Source of the DNA: Opitutia bacterium
GTDB taxonomy: Bacteria > Verrucomicrobiota > Verrucomicrobiia > Opitutales > UBA953
Assembly (NCBI GenBank): GCA_947378905.1
Contig: CANCLV010000015.1
Coordinates: 1 to 21,173 of the forward strand
DNA: 21,173 bases
Direction: 5' to 3'
In this document: in pieces, positions 14,488 to 21,173 of the stretch
Layout: every line of letters begins with the position of its first letter
How positions within the stretch are numbered: the stretch's first letter is position 1
Translations under genes and position numbers: made by a program
Notes under the pieces: model-generated
What the model was told of the DNA's origin: nothing
What the model saw: the letters and a program-made list of their open reading frames with translations, nothing else
The model's database searches: none

Positions 14488-16182
14488 ATGCGTCAATTTA
14501 CTCTCTACATCGACAACGAAGTCCGTGGCCCTCACACCGAGGCCGAAATTCAAGAACTAATCAACCTGGGTACGGTTGTGGCCGACACGCCATGCATGCC
14601 GGAAGGTGCAACCGAGTGGTTGCCAGCGTCACAGTTCTTCACCTTTGCCGCTAAAATAAAGTTAAGCAAACGACTCGAGGCCAATGAAGATGAACTGGCT
14701 CTCGAGGCCAGCCGACTCAACCCAGATGATCGCAGAAAATTGATGATGTACGGCTTAGCTGACGCCGCCACGGTCGATCAAATTAATCAAACACAGGCCA
14801 CCGCTATCCTGGCTGAGCACGAAAATAATTTAAACCAGATTAATAAGAGAAATAAAATTATCGTCGGAATCGTTTTTATTCTCACCTTAATCGCTACGCT
14901 ATCATTAGGACTCTTCACCGATACCGGCGGAGCATTCGTTGGTAAAGTTGTTGGTCAGTTCATTAAGGACGACCCTAAGTCGCCCGACTCGATGCGCCGT
15001 TTTGCAAATGAAACTCAGCGCTTTCAAGAACTTCGCACCGAAAGTCAGAATGCAGTCTTTAACAAACCCACGGGCGGCCAATCCATTCAACCCGTCTTAA
15101 ATGCCCGTCTTAAAATCCCCGCCACTACGGGTTACAAAGTCAGCGGAAAAATCGATTTAAAGCCACTCAATGAAATGCTCAAACGCTGGAGCATTAAGCC
15201 CGACTCCGATATTAAACTGTATTTACTACCCAGCGAAACGCCTGCGGAAATATCGCAAAAAATCACCGATCAAGCGGCTGTTCTCGAAACTATTTTAGCA
15301 CCCGTCGCTGATATTGCTACGCTCGAAAAAATTAAATCAGATTTAATTACCTCCTTCCCACTCGAATCCACCATTACCGAGTCTACTGCCCTACAAACTG
15401 AAATTAAAAATCTTAAAATTAATGGAATTAAAGACGGCATCGAACGTGTAGAATACGCCGCTCGAGAAGCTACGAGAGTTGCCCAAGAAAATGAATCCAA
15501 AGGCGGACCAGTAGCCGAAGACGCTAAAATTCGTCGCCAGTGGGGAAATAATCTCCGAGCTTTTGCTGGTAAATTACGTGATTTAGAAAATCGCTGTCAG
15601 ATTTGGTACAACCCTAATAACAGAAAAAAAGTTTGGAGCGAATTTAACAGTGGTCCTGGTTCCGAATTAGCAGCTTGGATTTTAAGCACTGAAGCAAAAT
15701 TGATTCCCGTTAATGAGACTGGCGAATTCACCATTCCCGAATGCGCTAATCTTGATAAGAATACCGCGGCTAACTGCTTACTGGTCAGCACTCGAATTAA
15801 TGGGGACAGCGTTTTTCTAGCCTGGGGATCAAGGTTTTTAGCGAGCCAAGAAATACAGTCTACCCAGATTTCACGCGAAGTCTTTTTAGCCCGCGAAGAA
15901 TACAAAGTTACTACGCATACCGTCACGGGTGATCGTTCACTGGTCATCCGCTATCGCGTCGGCGACCGCGAACTTTCCATTCGCCGCAATTCACCTAAAT
16001 GGTACTTTATGAATGTAGCTCGGGTAAAAGACTCAGACTCACTCGTCGTTTTAGTGACTCCGGAACTCCAGGAAAAATATCCTGTCGGAAGTACCATTCC
16101 TTACTCAGTTCTTTTAGACTTGGAACTATTCCCTCGCCCAACTGAATCGATCATACCCTCGCCCTTTACGGCTGCCGAATAA
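14488..16182 (+). CDS. GYF_2-domain single-pass membrane protein of unknown function
   Basis: The 564-residue product starts with a GYF_2 (DUF4339) domain: FTLYIDNEVRGPHTEAEIQELINLG (4-28) then ATEWLPA (41-47), a fold that binds proline-rich or other protein partners. A charged helical stretch follows (58-122), then one transmembrane helix (IIVGIVFILTLIATLSLGLF, 124-143). The remaining 420 residues have long amphipathic helices (about 255-370, coiled-coil-like) and a C-terminal beta-rich part with REEYKVTTHTVTGDRSLVIRYRVGD. The GYF domain is presumably cytosolic and the large domain outside. I do not recognise the large domain. I chose the ATG at 14488 because the GYF fold starts right after it; the upstream ATG at 14386 adds 34 residues without family match. 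It ends 11 bases before the binding-protein gene of the ABC importer, so it may share its transcript. Confidence 0.72.
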   Translation: MRQFTLYIDNEVRGPHTEAEIQELINLGTVVADTPCMPEGATEWLPASQFFTFAAKIKLSKRLEANEDELALEASRLNPDDRRKLMMYGLADAATVDQINQTQATAILAEHENNLNQINKRNKIIVGIVFILTLIATLSLGLFTDTGGAFVGKVVGQFIKDDPKSPDSMRRFANETQRFQELRTESQNAVFNKPTGGQSIQPVLNARLKIPATTGYKVSGKIDLKPLNEMLKRWSIKPDSDIKLYLLPSETPAEISQKITDQAAVLETILAPVADIATLEKIKSDLITSFPLESTITESTALQTEIKNLKINGIKDGIERVEYAAREATRVAQENESKGGPVAEDAKIRRQWGNNLRAFAGKLRDLENRCQIWYNPNNRKKVWSEFNSGPGSELAAWILSTEAKLIPVNETGEFTIPECANLDKNTAANCLLVSTRINGDSVFLAWGSRFLASQEIQSTQISREVFLAREEYKVTTHTVTGDRSLVIRYRVGDRELSIRRNSPKWYFMNVARVKDSDSLVVLVTPELQEKYPVGSTIPYSVLLDLELFPRPTESIIPSPFTAAE

Positions 16183-16193
16183 TTTTTACCCCC

Positions 16194-17162
16194 ATGCGTT
16201 ACCTCATCCTCCTCGTCAGTCTTTTCAGCATCACCCTCCCCTCGGTGGCTGAAGAAAAAGCAAAGCCTGTAATCGCCCTCATCCCTAAAGGCTCCGCCCA
16301 CGTCTTCTGGAAGTCGGTTGAGTCTGGCGCTCTAAAAGCCGGTGAAGATTTAGGCGTTCAAGTTCTTTGGTCGGCACCCGAACGCGAAGACGATCGACGC
16401 CAACAAATGGGCATGGTCGACTCGATGATCATTCGTAAGGTAGACGTTCTTTGCCTCGCCCCACTCGACGGAGTAGCACTTCGTGAAAAGGCTGAAAAAG
16501 CCACCAAGGCTAATATCCCAGTAATCATTTTCGACTCTCCTTTAAGTAAAGCCGATGGCGTAAGCATCAGTTACGTCGGCACCGACAATTATGCTGCCGG
16601 AAAACGCGGTGCGGAAGGACTTGCTAAAATCCTTGGCGGTAAAGGCCGAGTCCTGATGTTACGTTACAACACTGGCTCGAGCTCTACCGAAGCTCGCGAA
16701 GAAGGTTTCTCCGCAGGCATCAAAGCATTTCCTGACATCAAGGTCATCAGCGATGAACAATATGCTGGGGCAACCGTTGCCATGGCTGTTGATAAATCCA
16801 AAGCCCTTCTCCTGCGCTTTTCTGGCGACCAAGCTCCCGATGGTATTTTCTGTTCCAATCAAAGCACCACCTACGGAATGCTCACCGCCCTCAAACAAAG
16901 CAAACTCGCTGGTAAGGTTAAGTTCGTAGGATTCGACCCTACTGCTTCATTAATCAAGTCACTTAAACAAGGCGAATTAAGCGCCATCGTTTCTCAAGAT
17001 CCTTATCGCATGGGCTACCTCACCGTTAAAGCAGCTGCCGATAAGATTGCCGGAAAAGCCATCGAGAAGAATATTGATACAGGCGTCTCCTTCGTCACCA
17101 ACGAGAATGTGGACACTCCTGAAATTCAGGCCGTCATTAAACCACAACTCGGAAACGACTAA
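16194..17162 (+). CDS. Sugar ABC importer, periplasmic binding protein (RbsB-like)
   Basis: A 322-residue periplasmic binding protein of the ribose/galactose/LacI-like type (Peripla_BP_4). It has a signal peptide (MRYLILLVSLFSITLPSVA, cut near residue 19-20), then the two-lobe fold: VIALIPKGSAHVFWKSVESGALKAGEDLGV (26-55), DVLCLAPLDGVAL (84-96), NIPVIIFDSPL (108-118), YVGTDNYAAGKRGAEGL (127-143), GIFCSNQSTTYGMLTAL and VKFVGFDPTASLIKSLKQGELSAIVSQDPYRMGYL. The aspartates and Asn/Gln at these strand ends are the usual sugar contacts. The sugar is not readable; ribose, xylose or allose-like are all possible. It is followed by the ATPase gene after 2 bases and the permease gene, forming a complete importer. 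Confidence 0.9.
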   Translation: MRYLILLVSLFSITLPSVAEEKAKPVIALIPKGSAHVFWKSVESGALKAGEDLGVQVLWSAPEREDDRRQQMGMVDSMIIRKVDVLCLAPLDGVALREKAEKATKANIPVIIFDSPLSKADGVSISYVGTDNYAAGKRGAEGLAKILGGKGRVLMLRYNTGSSSTEAREEGFSAGIKAFPDIKVISDEQYAGATVAMAVDKSKALLLRFSGDQAPDGIFCSNQSTTYGMLTALKQSKLAGKVKFVGFDPTASLIKSLKQGELSAIVSQDPYRMGYLTVKAAADKIAGKAIEKNIDTGVSFVTNENVDTPEIQAVIKPQLGND

Positions 17163-17164
17163 GC

Positions 17165-18649
17165 TTGGGTAGCGACAATTCCATTCGCCTCGAAATGCGG
17201 GGCATTAAAAAAGCCTTCGGCGCGCAAGTGGCCTTAGCTGGAGTGTCATTAAAACTCTTGCCTGGCGAAGTCCACGCCCTCGTCGGTGAAAACGGCGCAG
17301 GTAAAAGCACCTTGATGAAAATTCTGTCAGGCGCCTATCAACCTGACAGCGGCGAAATGTGGGTCGACGGAAAATCTTACGCACCCGCTAATCCATCCGA
17401 AGCTCGTCGCCGCGGCGTGGGTATGATTTACCAAGAGCTTTCCATCGCTCCACACCTCAGTGTTGCCGAAAATATCTTCCTCGGAATCGAACCACGCAAC
17501 GGATTGCTCATCGATCACGCAAAAATGCGCGCCGAAGCGAATAAAACCTTATCGAGTCTAGGTCATGGAAATATCGATGTTAACGAACCCGCCGGCGAAT
17601 TATCCGTTAGCCAACAACAGATTGTGGAAATCGCCCGCGCCCTTTCCATGGGCTGTAAAATCATTGTGTTTGATGAACCTACCAGCTCATTAGCACAGGC
17701 CGATGTTGAGCGCTTGTTCGACTTAATTGATACCCTAGCGAAACGCGGACTGAGTATTATTTATATTTCACACTTCCTCGAAGAGGTGCGACGCTTAACC
17801 AGTCGACTCACCATTCTTCGCGATGGTGCTTCGGTTGCAGTTTACGAAACAAAATCTATTGATGATGCTAAAATCGTAGCCGAAATGGTCGGTCGCGAAG
17901 TTAAAGATCTTTATCCACGAAGTCAGCGAACCCTTGGACCTGTTTTATTAGAAGCAACCATTCCAGGAAGCGGCAAACTCACTCTGCGTCGCGGTGAAGT
18001 GGTCGGGCTCTGCGGATTAGTGGGAGCTGGCCGCACAGAATTCTTACGTGCCATCTTCGGTCTCGATACCATCGAAGGAAAAAATGTCCTGGTTAACGGC
18101 GCACAAAAAACTTCCGACCCTCGCAGTAATTGGCAGGCGCATTTAGGTTTTGTCAGTGAGAATCGAAAAGAAGAAGGCCTCGCGCTCGATTTAAGCATCG
18201 GCGACAACGTCTGCCTCCCTGCCCTATCTAAATTAGGTAAAGTCGGCTTCATCTCACCCAGCCAGCGAAGCCAACATACCGCGCGCTGGATTACTGATTT
18301 TGGTATTCGCTGCCAAGGACCCGACCAATCGATTGGAAATCTTTCTGGGGGTAATCAACAAAAGGCTGCAATCGCTCGATTACTTGAAGCCGATTGCGAT
18401 ATTCTCTTACTCGATGAACCTACTCGCGGTATCGATATCGCCGCAAAAGCCAAAATTTACGAAGTCATTAACCGCCTCGTCACGGATCCAAAAAACCCTA
18501 AGGCCGTTTTAATGGTCAGTAGCTACTTACCTGAACTACTCGGCGTGTGCGATCGCATCGCTACCGTTTGTCGCGGACAACTCAGCGAAGCCGTACCCGT
18601 CGCAGAAACAAATTCTGAAAAACTGATGCGTGCCGCTACCGGAAATTAA
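17165..18649 (+). CDS. Sugar ABC importer, double ATP-binding subunit (RbsA-like)
   Basis: A 494-residue ATPase with two nucleotide-binding domains, as in RbsA, XylG and MglA (about 500 residues). The first has Walker A GENGAGKST (41-49), signature LSVSQQQ and Walker B IIVFDEPTSSL. The second has a degenerate Walker A, GLVGAGRTEF, as usual for the family, signature LSGGNQQK and Walker B ILLLDEPTRGID. It would power import through the permease encoded next. The start is TTG at 17165, two bases after the binding-protein stop; an ATG at 17195 (MRGIKKAF) would give 484 residues. The first NBD signature LSVSQQQ is a known family form. Overlap and spacing indicate one operon with the binding protein and permease genes. 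Confidence 0.92.
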   Translation: MGSDNSIRLEMRGIKKAFGAQVALAGVSLKLLPGEVHALVGENGAGKSTLMKILSGAYQPDSGEMWVDGKSYAPANPSEARRRGVGMIYQELSIAPHLSVAENIFLGIEPRNGLLIDHAKMRAEANKTLSSLGHGNIDVNEPAGELSVSQQQIVEIARALSMGCKIIVFDEPTSSLAQADVERLFDLIDTLAKRGLSIIYISHFLEEVRRLTSRLTILRDGASVAVYETKSIDDAKIVAEMVGREVKDLYPRSQRTLGPVLLEATIPGSGKLTLRRGEVVGLCGLVGAGRTEFLRAIFGLDTIEGKNVLVNGAQKTSDPRSNWQAHLGFVSENRKEEGLALDLSIGDNVCLPALSKLGKVGFISPSQRSQHTARWITDFGIRCQGPDQSIGNLSGGNQQKAAIARLLEADCDILLLDEPTRGIDIAAKAKIYEVINRLVTDPKNPKAVLMVSSYLPELLGVCDRIATVCRGQLSEAVPVAETNSEKLMRAATGN

Positions 18650-18659
18650 TAACTATTTT

Positions 18660-19625
18660 ATGAGCAATACCAATTCTACGAAAAAAATTCTCAACTCACT
18701 TGGGACATTTATCGCGCTCGTCGCTATCTGGGGTTTATTCTTAGGACTCGGTAATAGTGCCATCGGCTCCGCCGAAGGAATCGAATCCATCGTTCAACAA
18801 ACTGTCGTGATCGGTATCGCCGCCATCGGTATGACCTTTATCATTATCTCCGCGGGCATCGATTTATCAATTGGTTCAGCCATTGCACTCTGCTCAGTGG
18901 TCGGAGCTAAACTAGCTGTCGCCGGAACTAACCCTTTCGTCACGGTAAGTGTCACTATAATCAGCGGACTGCTGATTGGACTATTTATCGGACTGCTTGT
19001 CGTTCGTGCAAAATTAATTCCTTTCATCACGACCCTCGGAACATTGCTCATTCTTCGCGGACTGGCCTTAGCCTTGGCCAACTCGCAACCTATCAACGCG
19101 CAAGATGCTAACTGGTTAAGATTCTGGCTCAATAGTCTGCCTGATGATATGAAATTCTTAATCATCCCTCCTGGCGGCTGGTTAATGATTGTCTTAGCCC
19201 TTCTCGCAACCGGTGTTTTACGTTTCACGGTATTCGGACGTCACGTATTCGCCGTGGGATCCAATGAAAACACAGCGCGCCTTTGCGGTGTCGCTGTCGA
19301 TCGCACGAAACTTTTTGTCTACATGATTGGCGGAGCTTTCGCTGCCCTTTCCGGACTCATGTTAGTTTCTTACCAAGGCCAAGGTGATCCTACTGGTGCG
19401 ACGGGCTACGAGCTCGATAGCATTGCAGCCGTCGTCATTGGTGGTGCCAGCCTCAACGGCGGTATCGGTTCTATTTTCGGCTCACTCATCGGTGCACTCA
19501 TTATCACCGTTATTCGTACTGGCTGTACCCTCAACGGTATCAGCGAAAGCACGACTCGTATCATCACCGGTGCGATTATCGTGACCGCAGTGGCAATCGA
19601 TCGACTCCGCCAACGTTCGAATTAA
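18660..19625 (+). CDS. Sugar ABC importer, permease (RbsC-like)
   Basis: A 321-residue inner-membrane permease of the branched-chain/ribose type (BPD_transp_2). It has about 8-10 transmembrane segments, for example GTFIALVAIWGLFLGLG (15-31), VVIGIAAIGMTFIIISAGIDLSIGSA (49-74) and a C-terminal GASLNGGIGSIFGSLIGALIITVIR. The AGIDLSIGS motif and the GG.GS loop are hallmarks of RbsC-type permeases. The ATG at 18660 lies 10 bases after the ATPase stop; an in-frame ATG at 18630 would overlap the ATPase by 20 bases and add ten residues ahead of MSNTNS, so I prefer 18660. It closes the three-gene importer and its stop overlaps the tolB stop by 4 bases (TTAA). Confidence 0.9.
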   Translation: MSNTNSTKKILNSLGTFIALVAIWGLFLGLGNSAIGSAEGIESIVQQTVVIGIAAIGMTFIIISAGIDLSIGSAIALCSVVGAKLAVAGTNPFVTVSVTIISGLLIGLFIGLLVVRAKLIPFITTLGTLLILRGLALALANSQPINAQDANWLRFWLNSLPDDMKFLIIPPGGWLMIVLALLATGVLRFTVFGRHVFAVGSNENTARLCGVAVDRTKLFVYMIGGAFAALSGLMLVSYQGQGDPTGATGYELDSIAAVVIGGASLNGGIGSIFGSLIGALIITVIRTGCTLNGISESTTRIITGAIIVTAVAIDRLRQRSN

Positions 19626-20524
19626 TTCTTACTGACCCAACAATCGGGCTCGGAACAGTTGCCCATTTTAGCGTCGGTGAGTCGCGTGGTCTTGCCTGAC
19701 TTCGTATCGACAATCACTAAGAATGATGTGGTCTTTGTTGCCTGAGTAGCAACCACGTGACGTCCATCCGCACACCATGAAGCGTGAGATAAATTTAATG
19801 GTGATGTCGTGGGCACTGCGACGATTTCGCCCTTGGCGATATCAGCTACCGCGAGGCCAAGTCGACCGGACTGAAAAGTGAAAATGATTTGTGCACTGTC
19901 TTTCGGATTCCAACGAGGCTCTGTGCAATAGCTGTAGCCTGTGGATAAACGTGATAATGAACCGCCCGAGGCCGAAGACACGTAAATACCAGGGCGACCC
20001 AACGGTCCGCTCGTGAGTACGATTTTAGAGCCATCAGGCGACCACGAGGGATCCGCATCAACATCAGCTGTAGCGATTACCCGACGGGGCCCTTCGCCCG
20101 CGCCTCCCGCGATGTAAATATCCATGGAGCCCTTATTCGATGAGGCGAAAGCAATGCGTCCATCAGGTCCGCAACTGGCTCCACCCAACGCACCACGAAC
20201 ATCCGTAATTACTTTTTGTAAATCGCCCGTTCCCTTCGTCGTAAAAATTTCTGGGAAGCCTGTGCGCATCGAGGAAACAAAATAAATTTTTCCTGCGTCT
20301 GCGGCCCAGCGAGGTGAAATCGAAGTATTTTTGAAATCTGTAATTCGACGAATGCGTGAATAAATTAAATTCGTCGTATAAATTTCTGAATGTCCAGAGG
20401 ATGTAGAAACAAAAGCTACTTTGGTACCAGCAAACATGGGCTTAAGTTGCCAAGCGCGACCCAGACCAACAATCGCAGCATCAACAACCTTCAGTGCTAA
20501 ATCTTCTTCGTCGTCTACCACCAT
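19622..20524 (-). pseudogene. tolB: tolB beta-propeller, N-terminal domain missing at a sequence junction
   Basis: TolB is the periplasmic propeller of the Tol-Pal envelope system. The 300-residue frame has TolB/PD40-type blades: KVAFVSTSSGHSEIYTTN (35-52), SPRWAADAGKIYFVSS, DPSWSPDGSKIVLTS, EPRWNPKDSAQIIFTF and ASWCADGRHVVAT, ending with CSEPDCW. Full TolB has a signal peptide and an N-terminal domain of about 130 residues before the propeller; here the propeller is reached after 34 residues, and the frame meets a stop a few codons upstream of the ATG at 20524. The ATG is probably not a true start. Its codons before about residue 2 coincide with the abrupt composition change at about 20525, so the 5' part is either replaced by foreign DNA or lost in assembly. 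No tolQ, tolR, tolA or pal is next to it. Broken status depends on whether the junction is real. Confidence 0.7.
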
Positions 20525-20540
20525 TTCGTGCGGCCCCTTC
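20518..20540. other. Abrupt composition junction, possible assembly chimera
   Basis: Left of about 20525 the DNA has about 45-50% G+C and codes for TolB on the minus strand; right of it the DNA is very G+C-rich and codes on the plus strand with a different style. I see no direct repeat, tRNA end or attachment-like site at the boundary. The exact point is good to about 10 bases. Confidence 0.6.
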
Positions 20541-20581
20541 CGGGGGGTTCAGCGACGGGCGCCCTTAGCGGCCGAGGCTAA
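20525..20581 (+). CDS. C-terminal tail of an unidentified protein, 5' part missing
   Basis: Right of the junction the frame reads FVRPLPGGSATGALSGRG and stops at TAA (20579-20581), 3 bases before the next start codon at 20585. It fits the last residues of an upstream gene from the G+C-rich source, cut at the junction. It is only 18 codons, so this rests mainly on spacing. Confidence 0.28.
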   Translation, partial: FVRPLPGGSATGALSGRG

Positions 20582-20584
20582 ACC

Positions 20585-20848
20585 ATGCTGCTCGTGAGCG
20601 GCGGCTTGACGTTCGCGGGCTATCAGTTGCTGGTCTATGGCTGGTCACAACTTCGCGGTTCGAACGCAGGCTTCTTCGATATCCTCTGGCCCGGACGGTT
20701 TAAGGGCGCCTTTCCTGACGCCGCCTCGAGCTCGCCATCAACTTCGACTGGCGCGACGCCAGGCGGGGGACTCGCGCCCGGTGGCACTCCTGGCTCGGGC
20801 CTCGGTTCGCCGGGCTCGAGCGCCAAGGGCACGGGGGCGGCTCTCTGA
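20585..20848 (+). CDS. Small membrane protein with Pro/Gly/Ser-rich tail, phage-like
   Basis: An 87-residue product with one N-terminal membrane helix (MLLVSGGLTFAGYQLLVYGW, 1-20), a short soluble stretch (FFDILWPGRFKGAF, 30-43), and a low-complexity tail rich in Pro, Gly, Ser, Thr and Ala (46-87). I do not recognise it. It overlaps the next gene by one base (TGATG), so the two are likely translationally coupled. Base composition is strongly G+C-rich (one 60-base line near 20761 is about 78% by hand count), unlike the rest of the window. Small genes of this type, packed head to tail, are common in phages and mobile elements of high-G+C hosts, but no phage hallmark gene is visible. Function is unknown. 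Confidence 0.5.
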   Translation: MLLVSGGLTFAGYQLLVYGWSQLRGSNAGFFDILWPGRFKGAFPDAASSSPSTSTGATPGGGLAPGGTPGSGLGSPGSSAKGTGAAL

Positions 20849-21159
20849 TGGGCCTCTTCGCCGCATGGCTGGTCGAGGTCGGGATCATCACTTGGCGCGA
20901 CCTGTCGGGCAAGGTCAAGGATCACACGATCAACGGCCTGCCCCTGCCGGCCGACTACCTGGCGACCTTCATCGTCTTTGGCGGTTTGGGCCTCGTCGGC
21001 AAGGACAACCCCGCCGCGCACCGCACAGCCGCGCTGGTGGGCTGGGCGTATGTCATAGCGACCTACCTCAACGTCGCTCCGACGATCCTCAACCCGACCT
21101 CAACCAAGGCCGTTTCCACTACCACCAGCGCCCCAGCGGGTGCTACGATTAAGCAATAG
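20848..21159 (+). CDS. Small multi-pass membrane protein, phage-like
   Basis: A 103-residue product with two or three hydrophobic segments: MGLFAAWLVEVGIITW (1-16), YLATFIVFGGLGLVG (about 38-52) and ALVGWAYVIATYLNV (about 62-76), then a Thr/Ser/Ala-rich tail. The size and layout recall holins or other small phage membrane proteins, yet I recognise no family. It starts on the last base of the preceding gene's stop. After its stop, AAAGGCGGGAAG (21160 onwards) could be the ribosome site of a further gene cut by the window end. The surrounding DNA is high in G+C, matching its upstream partner. Confidence 0.5.
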   Translation: MGLFAAWLVEVGIITWRDLSGKVKDHTINGLPLPADYLATFIVFGGLGLVGKDNPAAHRTAALVGWAYVIATYLNVAPTILNPTSTKAVSTTTSAPAGATIKQ

Positions 21160-21173
21160 AAAGGCGGGAAGTA

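Noticed and set aside
18794..19228. 144-codon minus-strand frame inside the permease gene
   Set aside because: Basic, Pro-rich and motif-free; it is the antisense shadow of a permease with conserved motifs.
20531..20548. Hairpin CCCC-TTCC-GGGG near the junction as a terminator or attachment site
   Set aside because: The stem is only 4 bp, there is no T-run, and no second copy of the sequence was seen in the window.
20635..21152. Arg/Pro/Ala-rich frames on both strands in the high-G+C end (128 and 171 codons)
   Set aside because: Long open frames are expected by chance at about 70% G+C. The two hydrophobic frames with TGATG coupling are more protein-like.

Overview
The window looks like about 20.5 kb of bacterial chromosome carrying mostly housekeeping genes, followed by about 0.65 kb of very different DNA. 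The main part has roughly 45-50% G+C (one 60-base line near 20401, hand-counted, is 45%). It encodes a Gram-negative-type cell: a TolB remnant, a periplasmic sugar-binding protein, secreted proteins and sigma-54. Genes are packed tightly on both strands, and few starts have a clear Shine-Dalgarno sequence. A DedA/ATP-grasp fusion, a glycine-rich RRM protein and the unusual HisI motif suggest the Planctomycetes-Verrucomicrobia group, probably Verrucomicrobiota. That placement comes from family knowledge, not from any marker gene or search.

Layout. 1-2281: the 3' part of argA (arginine biosynthesis) converges on a minus-strand pair, a pterin dehydratase coupled by a 1-base stop/start overlap to a family-4-like uracil-DNA glycosylase. 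2282-3018: a leader with a strong hairpin, a glycine-rich RRM RNA-binding protein and a perfect intrinsic terminator. 3060-5600: hisI (minus) diverges from tkt, which ends in a strong, probably bidirectional terminator. 5598-9789: a secreted beta-propeller-like protein, ruvC, and an 869-residue fusion of an alpha/beta-hydrolase fold, a DedA membrane domain and an ATP-grasp domain. 9874-12922: an operon of apaG, a beta-CASP metallo-nuclease and an amidase, joined by 1- and 4-base overlaps. 12919-14364: rpoN (minus). 14488-19625: a GYF-domain membrane protein followed by a three-gene ribose/xylose-type ABC importer (binding protein, double ATPase, permease). 19622-20524: the beta-propeller part of tolB (minus), cut off at its N-terminal side.

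At about 20525 the base composition jumps abruptly (two hand-counted lines downstream are about 67% and 78% G+C). The rest holds the tail of one reading frame and two overlapping small membrane-protein genes that resemble phage or mobile-element cargo. The break removes the N-terminal domain of tolB, so it is either an assembly chimera or a real insertion or rearrangement. I favour chimera.

The most unusual gene is the 869-residue fusion. Its hydrolase domain lacks the nucleophile Ser and the catalytic His, and its ATP-grasp domain lacks the usual Glu/Asn metal ligands, so it looks like a membrane-anchored double pseudoenzyme. Other oddities are a family-4 UDG without the iron-sulfur cysteines, a HisI with an altered acidic motif, an ApaG with a possible signal peptide and an unresolved start, and convergent gene pairs whose stop codons touch or overlap. 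I saw no rRNA, tRNA, CRISPR array or insertion sequence.
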